From the NCBI RefSeq assembly GCF_000336675.1, contig NZ_AOMB01000003.1, positions 83,973-147,972 of the forward strand: 64,000 bases of DNA. Reading direction: 5' to 3'. Positions 50,828 through 59,074 of this stretch are shown here, one piece after another. How positions within the stretch are numbered: position 1 is the stretch's first letter; the number at the start of each line of letters is the position of its first letter. The DNA is from Halococcus hamelinensis 100A6 (lineage in GTDB: Archaea; Halobacteriota; Halobacteria; Halobacteriales; Halococcaceae). The position numbers were made by a program, and so were the translations under genes. Below the pieces are notes generated by a model. The model was not told the DNA's origin. It saw nothing but the letters and a program-made list of their open reading frames with translations, and did not search any database.

Positions 50828-50937
50828 AGAGTAGTCTCATCTTCCCGTACATAGCAGAAGTTGAGACTGAATCTCTCAGTGCATAGAACAACTCGCAGAA
50901 CCTTTCTGAACACAGATTCTGCCGATTCCTATTGAGG
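50828..50937 (+). repeat. Dispersed repeat, copy 4 with hairpin
   Basis: AGTCTCATCTTC, a short loop, then GAAGTTGAGACT form a 12-bp stem with one mismatch. CTCTCAGTGCATAG follows, and further on ACAGATTCTGCCGATTC. The hairpin half is shared with copy 5 and the distal half with copy 1. Confidence 0.65.
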
Positions 50938-51243
50938 TTAGAACAGCGGGTCCGGTTCGTCGCCACTGACAGGTTCAACCCCAATTGCCGCAGCAATCGC
51001 TTCTAATTCAGGCTTCGAAAATGCATCGTCAGATGCATCTTCTCGACTATCGGCAAGCCCGACGGTAACGCGGATCTGTTGACGCATCGTCGCTATCGAT
51101 GCAATTGGGTCAGTAGTCTCTGTAATTTCGAGTGCCGCACACAGTGCTCCAAGTTCTTCTTTCGTGAATGAGGCTGTCACCTCCTGTTTGAATCGCCCGA
51201 CACCCCCACGAATCCCGTTCCGGATATCGTGTTTTGTGACCAT
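50938..51243 (-). CDS. Small uncharacterised haloarchaeal protein
   Basis: The 101-residue protein begins MVTKHDIRNGIRGGVGRFKQ and has two similar halves: TKEELGALCAALEI and SKPELEAIAAAIGV. Both are helices followed by similar acidic tails, which suggests a duplicated helical unit. ATG 51243 gives the compact protein; an upstream frame continues to 51291. No known domain. Confidence 0.5.
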   Translation of the reverse strand: MVTKHDIRNGIRGGVGRFKQEVTASFTKEELGALCAALEITETTDPIASIATMRQQIRVTVGLADSREDASDDAFSKPELEAIAAAIGVEPVSGDEPDPLF

Positions 51244-52014
51244 ACCGCTACTCCGCTGGCACTCGCTAAATGACTCCGATTCGCTCACCAACTGTACAGC
51301 TATCGCTAGGAAATCAAGCCATTTTGTTTCACGAACTTGTTCTTAGCCGCTCAGAGGTTACCCCACTTACCCGGAAAATTCGACACCGTGGGGTAAATCT
51401 GAGGGTCCAGGATACTGGATAGCCACTTCCACTGTGGGCTCTCTTAGAAGATGAGGCCCCTTAGATTCGTTCCTCAGCTGTAAATGCTATTGACCTAGCG
51501 AACTTCTGGATGATGAGATCCGTCTTCTCCATTTGAGGACAGAAATATTTAATCTAGCAGTGAATGTTCAAGCTTTGGTTAACTATTGGGTGACACGATA
51601 GCTATTTCCAGATAGGAATGTGTGGTAACTGCTCTGATCGGATATCGTCCAAGTGCCGTAAAATGGATTACTGGTGCTTCGTAGCCGTTTGGCGTAATCT
51701 CTGGGCTATGCCATTAGTCAACAGGGCAAAGTCAGGGTCAGTCAGAATAGAATCTTCCTAATTTCATCCAATATTTGTGTGTGAATGATCCACTGCTGTC
51801 CGTCCTCAGTAAACCGCGTTTGATACGCTCCAGACGGCTATATTCGGTGATTGAATAACACCCTCCACATTTCCACTGTTACTCAACTGGCCTCTTTTCA
51901 AGGGAGAGGAAGGGGGCACAAGCAGAGCAAACGATGACAAAAAACAGCTACTCCAGGTTTGATGACTCATATAATATTGTCTGGCATTAGGGAACGATGC
52001 TTCCCTCCGACAAG
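51244..52014. other. 770-base region without an intact gene
   Basis: Mostly AT-rich and stop-laden. On the minus strand 51742-51836 encodes PSGAYQTRFTEDGQQWIIHT and QILDEIRKILF, then stop. This has real coding character and may be the tail of a deleted gene I cannot name. Confidence 0.35.
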
Positions 52015-53277
52015 TCAATCGAGCCGTTCAAGCGCTGCGATCGATTCGAGCAGCGCGCGACCGTTGTGGTAGGCGGCTTTGTAGACTGCACCCTTACGCC
52101 CGACGGGTTCGAGGTCGTCGTTCACGCCGGAGTGCCACTCGCCGACGTCGTGGTCGATGCCGTACTCGTCGAGGAAGTCGTAGGTCTCGGTGAAGACGTC
52201 GAGGTATTTCTGCTCGCCGGTGTGTTCGTACATTCGGAGCGCGCTGGTCAGGCCCTCGGCCTGGACCCACCACGCCTTCACCCGGAAGTTCGCCGGTTCG
52301 TCGAAGCCACCGTAGAAGTAGAACCCCCCGTGCTCGTCGTCGTAGCCATACTCGAGAGTGTACTCCCAGAGCGTCTCGTAGAGGTCCGCATAGAGGTCGT
52401 TCGAGATGCCGAGCGCGTTGGCGGCGTCCATCGAGAGCCAGACGTTCTCGATATCGTGGCCATAGGAGACCACTCGAAGGTCCTCCCCATCGAGTTTGGG
52501 TTGCCACTCAGGCGTGTACTTGTCCGAGCACGCACCCAGCTTCTTTCGTACGACTGTGTTCGTGAGAATATCGAGGAGTTCGTGGAGGCGCTCCCGGCCG
52601 CGAGCGGTTTCGAAGGTCTCGTAGTACGTCGTGAAAGCCTCCATGAGGTGGAGGTGGGTGTTCATGAGTTTCAGGGAGGCGTCGAGGGCGTCGTCGCCGG
52701 ACTCCTTCGGCGACCAGTCGGGTTCGATGTTGTCGAGGTAGGTTCTACCCTCGAGGATCGGCTCCCACTCGGGCGTGAAGTACTCGACGTAGCCACCGTG
52801 TACGTCGTCCTTGGCGTGCTCGTCGAGGAGGTCGACGAGCTCGTGGGCGTACTCGGCCGCGCGCTCGTCGCCGGTCGCGCGGTGGTACTCAGAGAGCGCG
52901 TAGAGACCGAACGACTGGCCGTAGAGGTGTTTGTTCGGTTTCGAGGTCGTGCCGTCGCGTTCGACTTCCCAGCCGAACCCTCCGTCCTGGTCGTCCCACA
53001 TTTCATCGAGCAAGAAATCGAGGCCGTACTCGGCGATCCCTCGATACTCGTCACCGTGTCCTTCGCGTGCGAGTCGTGCGGTGAACCACACCATCCGAGC
53101 CTGCGTCACGACCTGTTTGTGGTTGTTGCCCGCGAACTCGCCGTCGGCATCGTAGCTCGTCAGAAAGCCACCCTCGTCGTCAATACACCGGGGAAACCAA
53201 AAGTCTAGAACGTTCTCCTCCAGCACCGCTTCGAGCTTCGGACGGTACGCTTCTCTGATCGTCTCAGTGTCTTGCAT
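52015..53277 (-). CDS. AGE-family epimerase/isomerase
   Basis: The 420-residue protein has an (alpha/alpha)6-barrel of the N-acylglucosamine 2-epimerase family. Hallmarks are KQVVTQARMVWFTARL near residue 55, HLYGQSFGLYALSEYHRATGD, NTHLHLMEAFTTYYE, SYGHDIENVWLSMDAANALG, KAWWVQAEGLTSALRMYE and EWHSGVNDDL. The catalytic histidines (SYGHDIE, TH, EWH) are present, as in cellobiose 2-epimerase and mannose isomerase. It interconverts sugars or sugar derivatives in the cytoplasm. It is the leftmost gene of the catabolic island and has its own promoter region. Confidence 0.88.
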   Translation of the reverse strand: MQDTETIREAYRPKLEAVLEENVLDFWFPRCIDDEGGFLTSYDADGEFAGNNHKQVVTQARMVWFTARLAREGHGDEYRGIAEYGLDFLLDEMWDDQDGGFGWEVERDGTTSKPNKHLYGQSFGLYALSEYHRATGDERAAEYAHELVDLLDEHAKDDVHGGYVEYFTPEWEPILEGRTYLDNIEPDWSPKESGDDALDASLKLMNTHLHLMEAFTTYYETFETARGRERLHELLDILTNTVVRKKLGACSDKYTPEWQPKLDGEDLRVVSYGHDIENVWLSMDAANALGISNDLYADLYETLWEYTLEYGYDDEHGGFYFYGGFDEPANFRVKAWWVQAEGLTSALRMYEHTGEQKYLDVFTETYDFLDEYGIDHDVGEWHSGVNDDLEPVGRKGAVYKAAYHNGRALLESIAALERLD

Positions 53278-53414
53278 GTGTTCAACACACCCATCTATCT
53301 AATAACGATTATGATACGACTGGTATCACCGGTGGACTGTTGCTCTAAAAGCTCCGCTGACCAAATCCGAACCGCTTGCTACCCGATGATGGCTGGCACT
53401 AGGTTCGGAATCGC

Positions 53415-53975
53415 TCAGCCGAATTCGGATTTGTCATTCGAGTCCGTGGTGCTTTTCGTCTTACCTAGGCTGGTCAAGATCTCGACCAGTACGGGTAGTT
53501 CGTACGTTGTTTGTTGCGTTCGAAGGACCTCGACCGCGAAACCGTTCGCGGCGGCTTCGCGAACCGGTTTGGGGTCTCGTCGCGACTTTGTTGACACAAT
53601 ACGGCTCAAAAGTTCGCTCCTGACGGACGCACGGCTGTTCTCGGTCAGCTCTTCGTGATACAAGAAGTGTCCCAACTCGTGCGCGAGCACCGCATCCCGA
53701 ACCTGCGTGTCGGGGACACCGTACTGTTTGGCGTGCGCTTCGATCGAGTGCCGATATACCGTTATTCTGCCGCCGTTGTACGTCCCCAGCAGTACCAACC
53801 CATCAAGTCCCTGCCAGTCGTCGACGCGGACTTCGAGGCCGTAGTGCTCTACGAGGTCCTCTAGATCGGTGGCGTTCGATTCGGCGATGGCACTCTTCGC
53901 TACCTTTACCCCCTTTCTCCAGCCTCGGCGCTCCCCTGCCGTGTCGTAGGGAAGGAGCGGGTCTACCGGGTCCAT
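53415..53975 (-). CDS. ImmA/IrrE-type metallopeptidase
   Basis: The 186-residue protein has a helical N-terminus, then a strand pair (LDGLVLLGTYNGGRITVYRH) and the zinc motif AVLAHELGHFLYHEEL with H99, E100 and H103. EAAANGFAVEVL supplies the downstream acidic/helical element. This is the ImmA/IrrE peptidase fold, which often cleaves repressors. It starts on the last base of the hyuA stop (TGATG), so it is made with hyuA. A repressor-cleaving protease in a hydantoinase operon is unusual. Confidence 0.75.
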   Translation of the reverse strand: MDPVDPLLPYDTAGERRGWRKGVKVAKSAIAESNATDLEDLVEHYGLEVRVDDWQGLDGLVLLGTYNGGRITVYRHSIEAHAKQYGVPDTQVRDAVLAHELGHFLYHEELTENSRASVRSELLSRIVSTKSRRDPKPVREAAANGFAVEVLRTQQTTYELPVLVEILTSLGKTKSTTDSNDKSEFG

Positions 53976-56119
53976 CAGGGCTTTTGACCGAGTATGACGA
54001 TCCGCTCGTCGTCCTCGATTCCGTCGAGTTCCAACTCGATGAGTGAGTGGATCTGCTCTCGGCTGGACAGTCCACTCGCGTCGAGCATCTGACTACCATA
54101 ACAGAGGTAGATATTTGGGAGTCTCGTCGAGGATCCACTGTAGACGGATTCCTTGTCGAGAACGCGTTCTATCGCGTATTCGAGGTCCTCGAACGTGGTA
54201 TCGTAGACGGACGCGTCCCGGAGGTTCATCTTCACGACGCCGTAGTTGTCGATTATCGACACGTGGTCCTGTTCCTCACTCACCAACCCGAAGTACTTCT
54301 CGCTTCGCTCGGTCGCTCGGAAGACGTTCAGCCCCTCTGTTTCACTGTCCTGATGGATCTCCGCTACGGTCGTACTGAGACTCGACGCCGCCTTCTCTTG
54401 AAGCTCTTCGTGAGAGACGCTCTCCTGCCCCATCGTTCGCGTCTGCAGTTCTGTCGACGCTTCGGCCTCCACGCGCAGCAGATTCTGAGAGTCATCGTAC
54501 TCGATCGTGGTGTTGACGGTCTCTTGGTTCGCGCCCATACTCACGACCGAGTTGATGGCCTCCTGTCTGATCTTCTTGATCTCGGCTTCGGAGGGGTTCA
54601 TCACGTTCCGTTCCACGACGTCCCGCACCATCGCCACGCCGACGCCAACGGTGCTGACGATCTCGTGGTTCGCCGCTAGACGGGTTTGGTAGTCGGAATT
54701 CTCGCCGAGATACGGGATCAGTGATCCGCACCCACCCCCACCACCGACGACCTCCAAGAGTGACTCGTCGAGGTCGTACTCGGCGATGATCTCGTCGATG
54801 ACGGGCACGACCTTCCCGATACTGATGTCCAGTATCTGCCTCGCCGCGTCCTCGGGTGTGACGCCGAGTTCGTCGGCTAGCGGTTCGAACGCTTTTCGTG
54901 CCGCGACCGGGCTCCCCGCAGCGTAGGCGTCCTCGTCCAACATCTCGAGCAGATTCGCCGCACAGCTGGGTGTCAACGCGTATCTGTCCCCGTTCTCGAC
55001 CTCTACGGCGACGTACTCCGAATCGCCTGGCTTCGGTTTCACCCGGACGAGTTTCGGATCGACGATATCGTCGGGGTCAGCGAACGTCGAGTAGGGGATA
55101 TCCGCAATGTGCGCACTTCGAGGACCCGATTCGACGACCTCCCCACCCTCGACGCGGATCATCGACCCGCCCGCGACACCCTCGGTTCTGATGTCGAGGG
55201 TACGGAGGAAGGTCGAATGCCCACCGATCTCGGCGGACTTCCACTTCGGCTGGCCTTTTTCGATCACACTGATGTCGCTACTAGTCCCACCAACGTCGAC
55301 GAATATCCCGTCGGTGACGTTTTCGTACATGAGTGCGCCAGCGACACCCGCTGCCGGCCCCGAGAGGATCGTCTGAATGGGACGGCTTCGCATCTCGTCG
55401 ATCCCCATCACTCCCCCATCTGAGCGCATGATCATGAGGGGAGTGGTGATCCCGAAATCCGCCACACTCTCCCCGGTCGCCGTCGACGTCTTGACCATCC
55501 TGGGGAGGATGCTCGCGTTGACGACGGCGGTCCGCGTTCTGATCTTCAGTCCGTAGCGCTTGGAAACGACGCTCGCACCGATCGCCGGCAAACCGAACTC
55601 CTGGGCGATTTCCGTGACCTCCTCTTCTAACTGCGGATCGTCGACCCCGAACGCCTGACTGGAGACGACCGCTTCCACGCCGTTTCGCTCGAATTCCTCG
55701 AGCGTCTCGATCACGGCCTCCTCCTCTAGGCCGTCGCCAACGTTCAGATAGTCGTGTTCGGTTTCGATCTTCTGCTGGTCGTCCAAGGCGATATCGCCGA
55801 CGTTCGTCTCCGAACGCACTCGCCTCCCCTGTATCCCCTTTCCGAGTCCGAGTATTCCTACCTTGGAGACGTCGCCCTCCAGCAACGCGTTCGTCGCCTG
55901 CGTAGTCCCGTGAGCGATGAAGACGACGTCGCTCGGCTCGGCTGACAGCGTATTCAAGATCCGCGACGTTGCCTCGACGATACCGTCGGCGACACCGACG
56001 TCGGATTCGTGCGTGGTCGGAACTTTTACCTCGGCCAGCACCTCGTACGATTCGCTATCGATCGCTACTGCATCCGTAAAGGTCCCACCGACGTCTATCC
56101 CGACTCTCACGCTTGACAT
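53975..56119 (-). CDS. hyuA: Hydantoinase/oxoprolinase family ATPase subunit (HyuA)
   Basis: The 714-residue protein has the actin-like ATPase start VRVGIDVGGTFTDAVAIDS, then VVFIAHGTTQATNALLEG, IMRSDGGVMGIDEMRSRPIQTILSGPAAGVAGA and FVDVGGTSSDISVIEKG. GGGGGCGSLIPYLGE lies near residue 465. HyuA-type proteins drive ATP-dependent opening of oxoproline or hydantoin rings, or carboxylate ketones, usually with HyuB. No hyuB is present. The last 150 residues extend beyond the core and could take over a HyuB-like or C-subunit role. A TATA-containing promoter region lies upstream. Confidence 0.88.
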   Translation of the reverse strand: MSSVRVGIDVGGTFTDAVAIDSESYEVLAEVKVPTTHESDVGVADGIVEATSRILNTLSAEPSDVVFIAHGTTQATNALLEGDVSKVGILGLGKGIQGRRVRSETNVGDIALDDQQKIETEHDYLNVGDGLEEEAVIETLEEFERNGVEAVVSSQAFGVDDPQLEEEVTEIAQEFGLPAIGASVVSKRYGLKIRTRTAVVNASILPRMVKTSTATGESVADFGITTPLMIMRSDGGVMGIDEMRSRPIQTILSGPAAGVAGALMYENVTDGIFVDVGGTSSDISVIEKGQPKWKSAEIGGHSTFLRTLDIRTEGVAGGSMIRVEGGEVVESGPRSAHIADIPYSTFADPDDIVDPKLVRVKPKPGDSEYVAVEVENGDRYALTPSCAANLLEMLDEDAYAAGSPVAARKAFEPLADELGVTPEDAARQILDISIGKVVPVIDEIIAEYDLDESLLEVVGGGGGCGSLIPYLGENSDYQTRLAANHEIVSTVGVGVAMVRDVVERNVMNPSEAEIKKIRQEAINSVVSMGANQETVNTTIEYDDSQNLLRVEAEASTELQTRTMGQESVSHEELQEKAASSLSTTVAEIHQDSETEGLNVFRATERSEKYFGLVSEEQDHVSIIDNYGVVKMNLRDASVYDTTFEDLEYAIERVLDKESVYSGSSTRLPNIYLCYGSQMLDASGLSSREQIHSLIELELDGIEDDERIVILGQKP

Positions 56120-56436
56120 ACTCGGGGTAGGACAGTGTTTGTAATGAAATTATCGACACGACCGTCGCGCCAGGGGAGCTACCCGTATCCACACTCGTCA
56201 AAAATCGGCTTCAATCCGACGCTACTGCCTCGACTCGCCCGTACTCGGGACTGATCGGTTTCGCCCGCTCGGTCGCTGCACACAAACGATTCGAAGATAC
56301 GGAATGCATTCAAAATCTATTCTGACGGTCTCTGTATACGAAATATAACGCCAATAGTACTGTTACGGATCTCTCCAACCACGCAACTAATTAATCATTA
56401 GGTACTTCTAGCCAGTCGGCAAGTCGAAGAACAAAA

Positions 56437-56453
56437 ATTCCACCATGCGGAAT
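56437..56453. promoter_or_regulatory. IclR operator 1
   Basis: ATTCCACCATGCGGAAT: arms ATTCC and GGAAT around seven bases. It is identical to operator 2 except for one base in the spacer. It lies 165 bases before the regulator's ATG and about 320 before hyuA. Confidence 0.75.
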
Positions 56454-56553
56454 CGAGGATTGGTGAACCATTGGCTTCTAGCGACTGGACGAGGCCTCCG
56501 TACTCGATTCGACTGAAGAGATGCGAGGTGAAACGCTTCACCGCTCGATCCGT

Positions 56554-56570
56554 ATTCCATCATGCGGAAT
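56554..56570. promoter_or_regulatory. IclR operator 2
   Basis: ATTCCATCATGCGGAAT, extended by a matching T and A to a 6+6 dyad (56553-56571). It ends 31 bases before the ATG at 56602, on top of the expected core promoter. This indicates autorepression. Confidence 0.75.
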
Positions 56571-56601
56571 ACTTATTGAGACACCTGATAAACAGGGAGA
56601 G

Positions 56602-57381
56602 ATGACGCAAAAACCCGCGAAGAACCCGGTAGGGACGCTCGAAAAGGCGTTCTCCATTGTCGAGACGGTCAGCCGGGAACGAGGAACGACTATTGACGAA
56701 CTCGACCGGCAACTCCCCTACGCGAAATCCACGATACATCGTCACCTATCTACGCTTCGACAAGAGGGGTACGTCATCAAGAACGGCTTCGTCTACGACA
56801 TCAGCTACAAGTTCTTCGACGTGGCTTCGTACCGGCGGGAGTACGACCCGCTCTATCAGATCGGGCGGTCGATCACCGACGAAACCTCGAACCGTGCCCA
56901 GGAACGCACCTCACTCATCGTCGAAGAGCGGTCTCGGGCGGTGAAATGCTATATCTCCGAATCGGAGCAGTCGGTCGTGACGGACGCCCATCCAGGGCTC
57001 TCGATGTACATGCACTGCGTTTCGGGCGGGAAAGCGATCCTCGCCCACCTCAGCGAGGAACGCGTGAAGGCGGTTGTCGACGCCGTCGGATTGCCGAAGA
57101 TGACCGACAACACGATCACGGACCGCGAGCAGCTGCTGTCCGAACTACGTGACGTTCGGGAGAGCGGTGTTGCGGTAGACGACCAAGAACGTATCACCGG
57201 CATCCGCGGTGTCGCCGCCCCCGTGATAGACGACCGAACGGACGAGGTGCTCGGCTCGATCGACATCACTGGACCGACGACCCGTGTCGAGGGGGAGAAG
57301 TTCAGAAGCGACCTACCGGACCTCGCCAGACGGGCCGCTGCCGAGATTGCGAACAACATTCACTATCTCCGTGACCACTGA
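56602..57381 (+). CDS. IclR family transcriptional regulator
   Basis: The 259-residue protein has an N-terminal winged helix (VGTLEKAFSIVETVSRERGTTIDELDRQLPYAKSTIHRHLSTLRQEGYV). A GAF-like effector domain follows, with MYMHCVSGGKAILAHLSEERV and GVAVDDQERITGIRGVAAPVID, which are IclR signatures. ATG 56602 fits the family; the upstream frame would cover operator 2. Bound ligands are typically catabolic intermediates. Its position between hyuA and the permease suggests it controls this island. Confidence 0.92.
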   Translation: MTQKPAKNPVGTLEKAFSIVETVSRERGTTIDELDRQLPYAKSTIHRHLSTLRQEGYVIKNGFVYDISYKFFDVASYRREYDPLYQIGRSITDETSNRAQERTSLIVEERSRAVKCYISESEQSVVTDAHPGLSMYMHCVSGGKAILAHLSEERVKAVVDAVGLPKMTDNTITDREQLLSELRDVRESGVAVDDQERITGIRGVAAPVIDDRTDEVLGSIDITGPTTRVEGEKFRSDLPDLARRAAAEIANNIHYLRDH

Positions 57382-57509
57382 TAGTGAGAATTATCCTGAG
57401 CGAGGCTCTACCCTCGGCCCGTGCTGAACTCGCTACTATTTTTGTCGATACCGAACCTACTGAGTATCTCGTTCGAAGTAAATGGTCGAATCAACGAGCG
57501 TCTTTCGGC

Positions 57510-58826
57510 CTACATCCCGAAGAAGTAGACCGAGACGATGACACCGCCGGCAGCGATCACCCAGATATACGGAAGGATGTCCTTGGTAATGTCGTTGACG
57601 TTGACACCCAACTCCTCTGCCGCCCACGCGTTGTGGGTGTTCGTCGGGTCACCCGGTGCCTGGACGCGGAGGGCACTCACGGCGGTCGTCGTAATGAGTT
57701 CTGGGCGGAACCCGATGGCCGCCAGTACCCCGATGATGCCGCTGCCGAGGCCCCACAAGTTCAGTGGCCCACGGTACAGCGCCAGCGGCGCGAGGACCGC
57801 GAACATGACCGCGTAGAGGACCATGTTCTGTGGGACGACCTGTCGCAAGAACGGCTCCATTGATTGGGCGATCGGATCGGAGAACACGGCCACGAGCAAC
57901 CACCCGATCGCGAGCATGAGCGCGATCGCCGGTGCGACCCGCTCGATCCCCTCGTGGAAGCTTTGGGTGATCAAGCGCAGCGTGTTTCCGAAGTTCTTGA
58001 AGCCCTCCAATCCCGGCTGGCTGAAGAGCGCGGCATACAGGATCCCGATGATGAACGCCACGAAGACGTTCGTAACACCCCCGATCACCAACACGACGGG
58101 GATGATCGGTGCGAGCAGCGCGTACTTCGGCGTCGAGCTTGCCTCCGACGAGCCACTCTCGATGGTTTCGGCAAGCGTCTCTTGCACGCCGGCTTGCGTC
58201 CCACTCCCGCTCGAAATGGGTTTTCGGACCTTCAAGAAAACGTACAGGATCCCGACCACGAAGGCCAACGCTGCCACCGGTAGTGCCCAGATGATGACGC
58301 TGTTCAGTGTGATGCCGGTCACCTCCTGATAGTACACCCAGTTCGCGGGGTTCAGCATGATTCCGTTCCCGTATGCGAGCAGGGTTATCGCACCCGCGGT
58401 CTCTCGGGGGAACCCGACGCTGATCAGGATGGGGAAGATAATCGTCGCGACGAGGATGAACGCACCCAGGCCGCTGATGCTCGTCGCCACTATCACGACG
58501 GCCGTGTACAACGCGATAGCCATCACCAGTGGACTGTCCCCACCCAGTTCCGCTGCTGTTTTCACGATATCCTCGAGGATACCTTGTTTTTCGGCCAATA
58601 CTCCGAGCGCCCCACCGAAGACCGCTGCCATCATCGCCGGGGCCAAGCGTGTCGACCCGTCCATGATGATCGTATCGAAGATGGTGGTGACGGATAACCC
58701 ACCCACGGCCGCGATCCCGATTGCCATTCCTCCCAGTGCGATGAAGGTCGGAATGACCTCCAGCATCATTAGCGCCCCGAAGATAAGGAACACTAACAGT
58801 ATCGCGATGGCTGTGACTTCTACCAT
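57510..58826 (-). CDS. GntP/CitM-like permease
   Basis: The 438-residue protein has about eleven hydrophobic segments. Features are VFLIFGALMMLEVIPTFIALGGMAIG, IMDGSTRLAPAMMAAVFGGALGVLAEKQGI, GLGAFILVATIIFPILISVGFPRETAGAI, and a C-terminal half with RAPLNLWGLGSG-like sequence (LYRGPLNLWGLGSGI) and GDPTNTHNAWAAEELG. It resembles ion-transporter-superfamily carriers for organic acids (gluconate, citrate, C4-dicarboxylates). It converges on the IclR gene with 128 bases between. ATG 58826 gives the compact start. Likely uptake of an organic acid. Confidence 0.8.
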   Translation of the reverse strand: MVEVTAIAILLVFLIFGALMMLEVIPTFIALGGMAIGIAAVGGLSVTTIFDTIIMDGSTRLAPAMMAAVFGGALGVLAEKQGILEDIVKTAAELGGDSPLVMAIALYTAVVIVATSISGLGAFILVATIIFPILISVGFPRETAGAITLLAYGNGIMLNPANWVYYQEVTGITLNSVIIWALPVAALAFVVGILYVFLKVRKPISSGSGTQAGVQETLAETIESGSSEASSTPKYALLAPIIPVVLVIGGVTNVFVAFIIGILYAALFSQPGLEGFKNFGNTLRLITQSFHEGIERVAPAIALMLAIGWLLVAVFSDPIAQSMEPFLRQVVPQNMVLYAVMFAVLAPLALYRGPLNLWGLGSGIIGVLAAIGFRPELITTTAVSALRVQAPGDPTNTHNAWAAEELGVNVNDITKDILPYIWVIAAGGVIVSVYFFGM

Positions 58827-59074
58827 GTATCTTGCTCCAGACAGAGCAATCATAACCATACTTAAATATCTTTCTGATTTTTAATTACGTTATATCCCGA
58901 ACAAGGGTAGTAGGTGCATTAAGTTCACCGCAACTAATACAATTTATTTTACATCATCTGTTTGATCGCACCGAGGGTACGTAGACCGGACCCATAATGT
59001 TTAAGTCGAATTGCGGTAGTCGATTAACACAGTCTGCTAGCAAGTGGACCCTCGTCCACAGACTTACTCAAAAC

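Larger units (their letters stand above)
56120..56601. other. Divergent control region of hyuA and the IclR gene
   Basis: A 480-base region between the leftward hyuA operon and the rightward regulator. It contains two near-identical operators (listed separately) and a perfect palindrome GAATGCATTC at 56302-56311. I see no gene in it. Confidence 0.6.

Noticed and set aside
51997..53208. A 403-codon rightward open frame
   Set aside because: It is the antisense shadow of the AGE epimerase. The product is Val/Arg-rich and matches no family, while the other strand has all family motifs.
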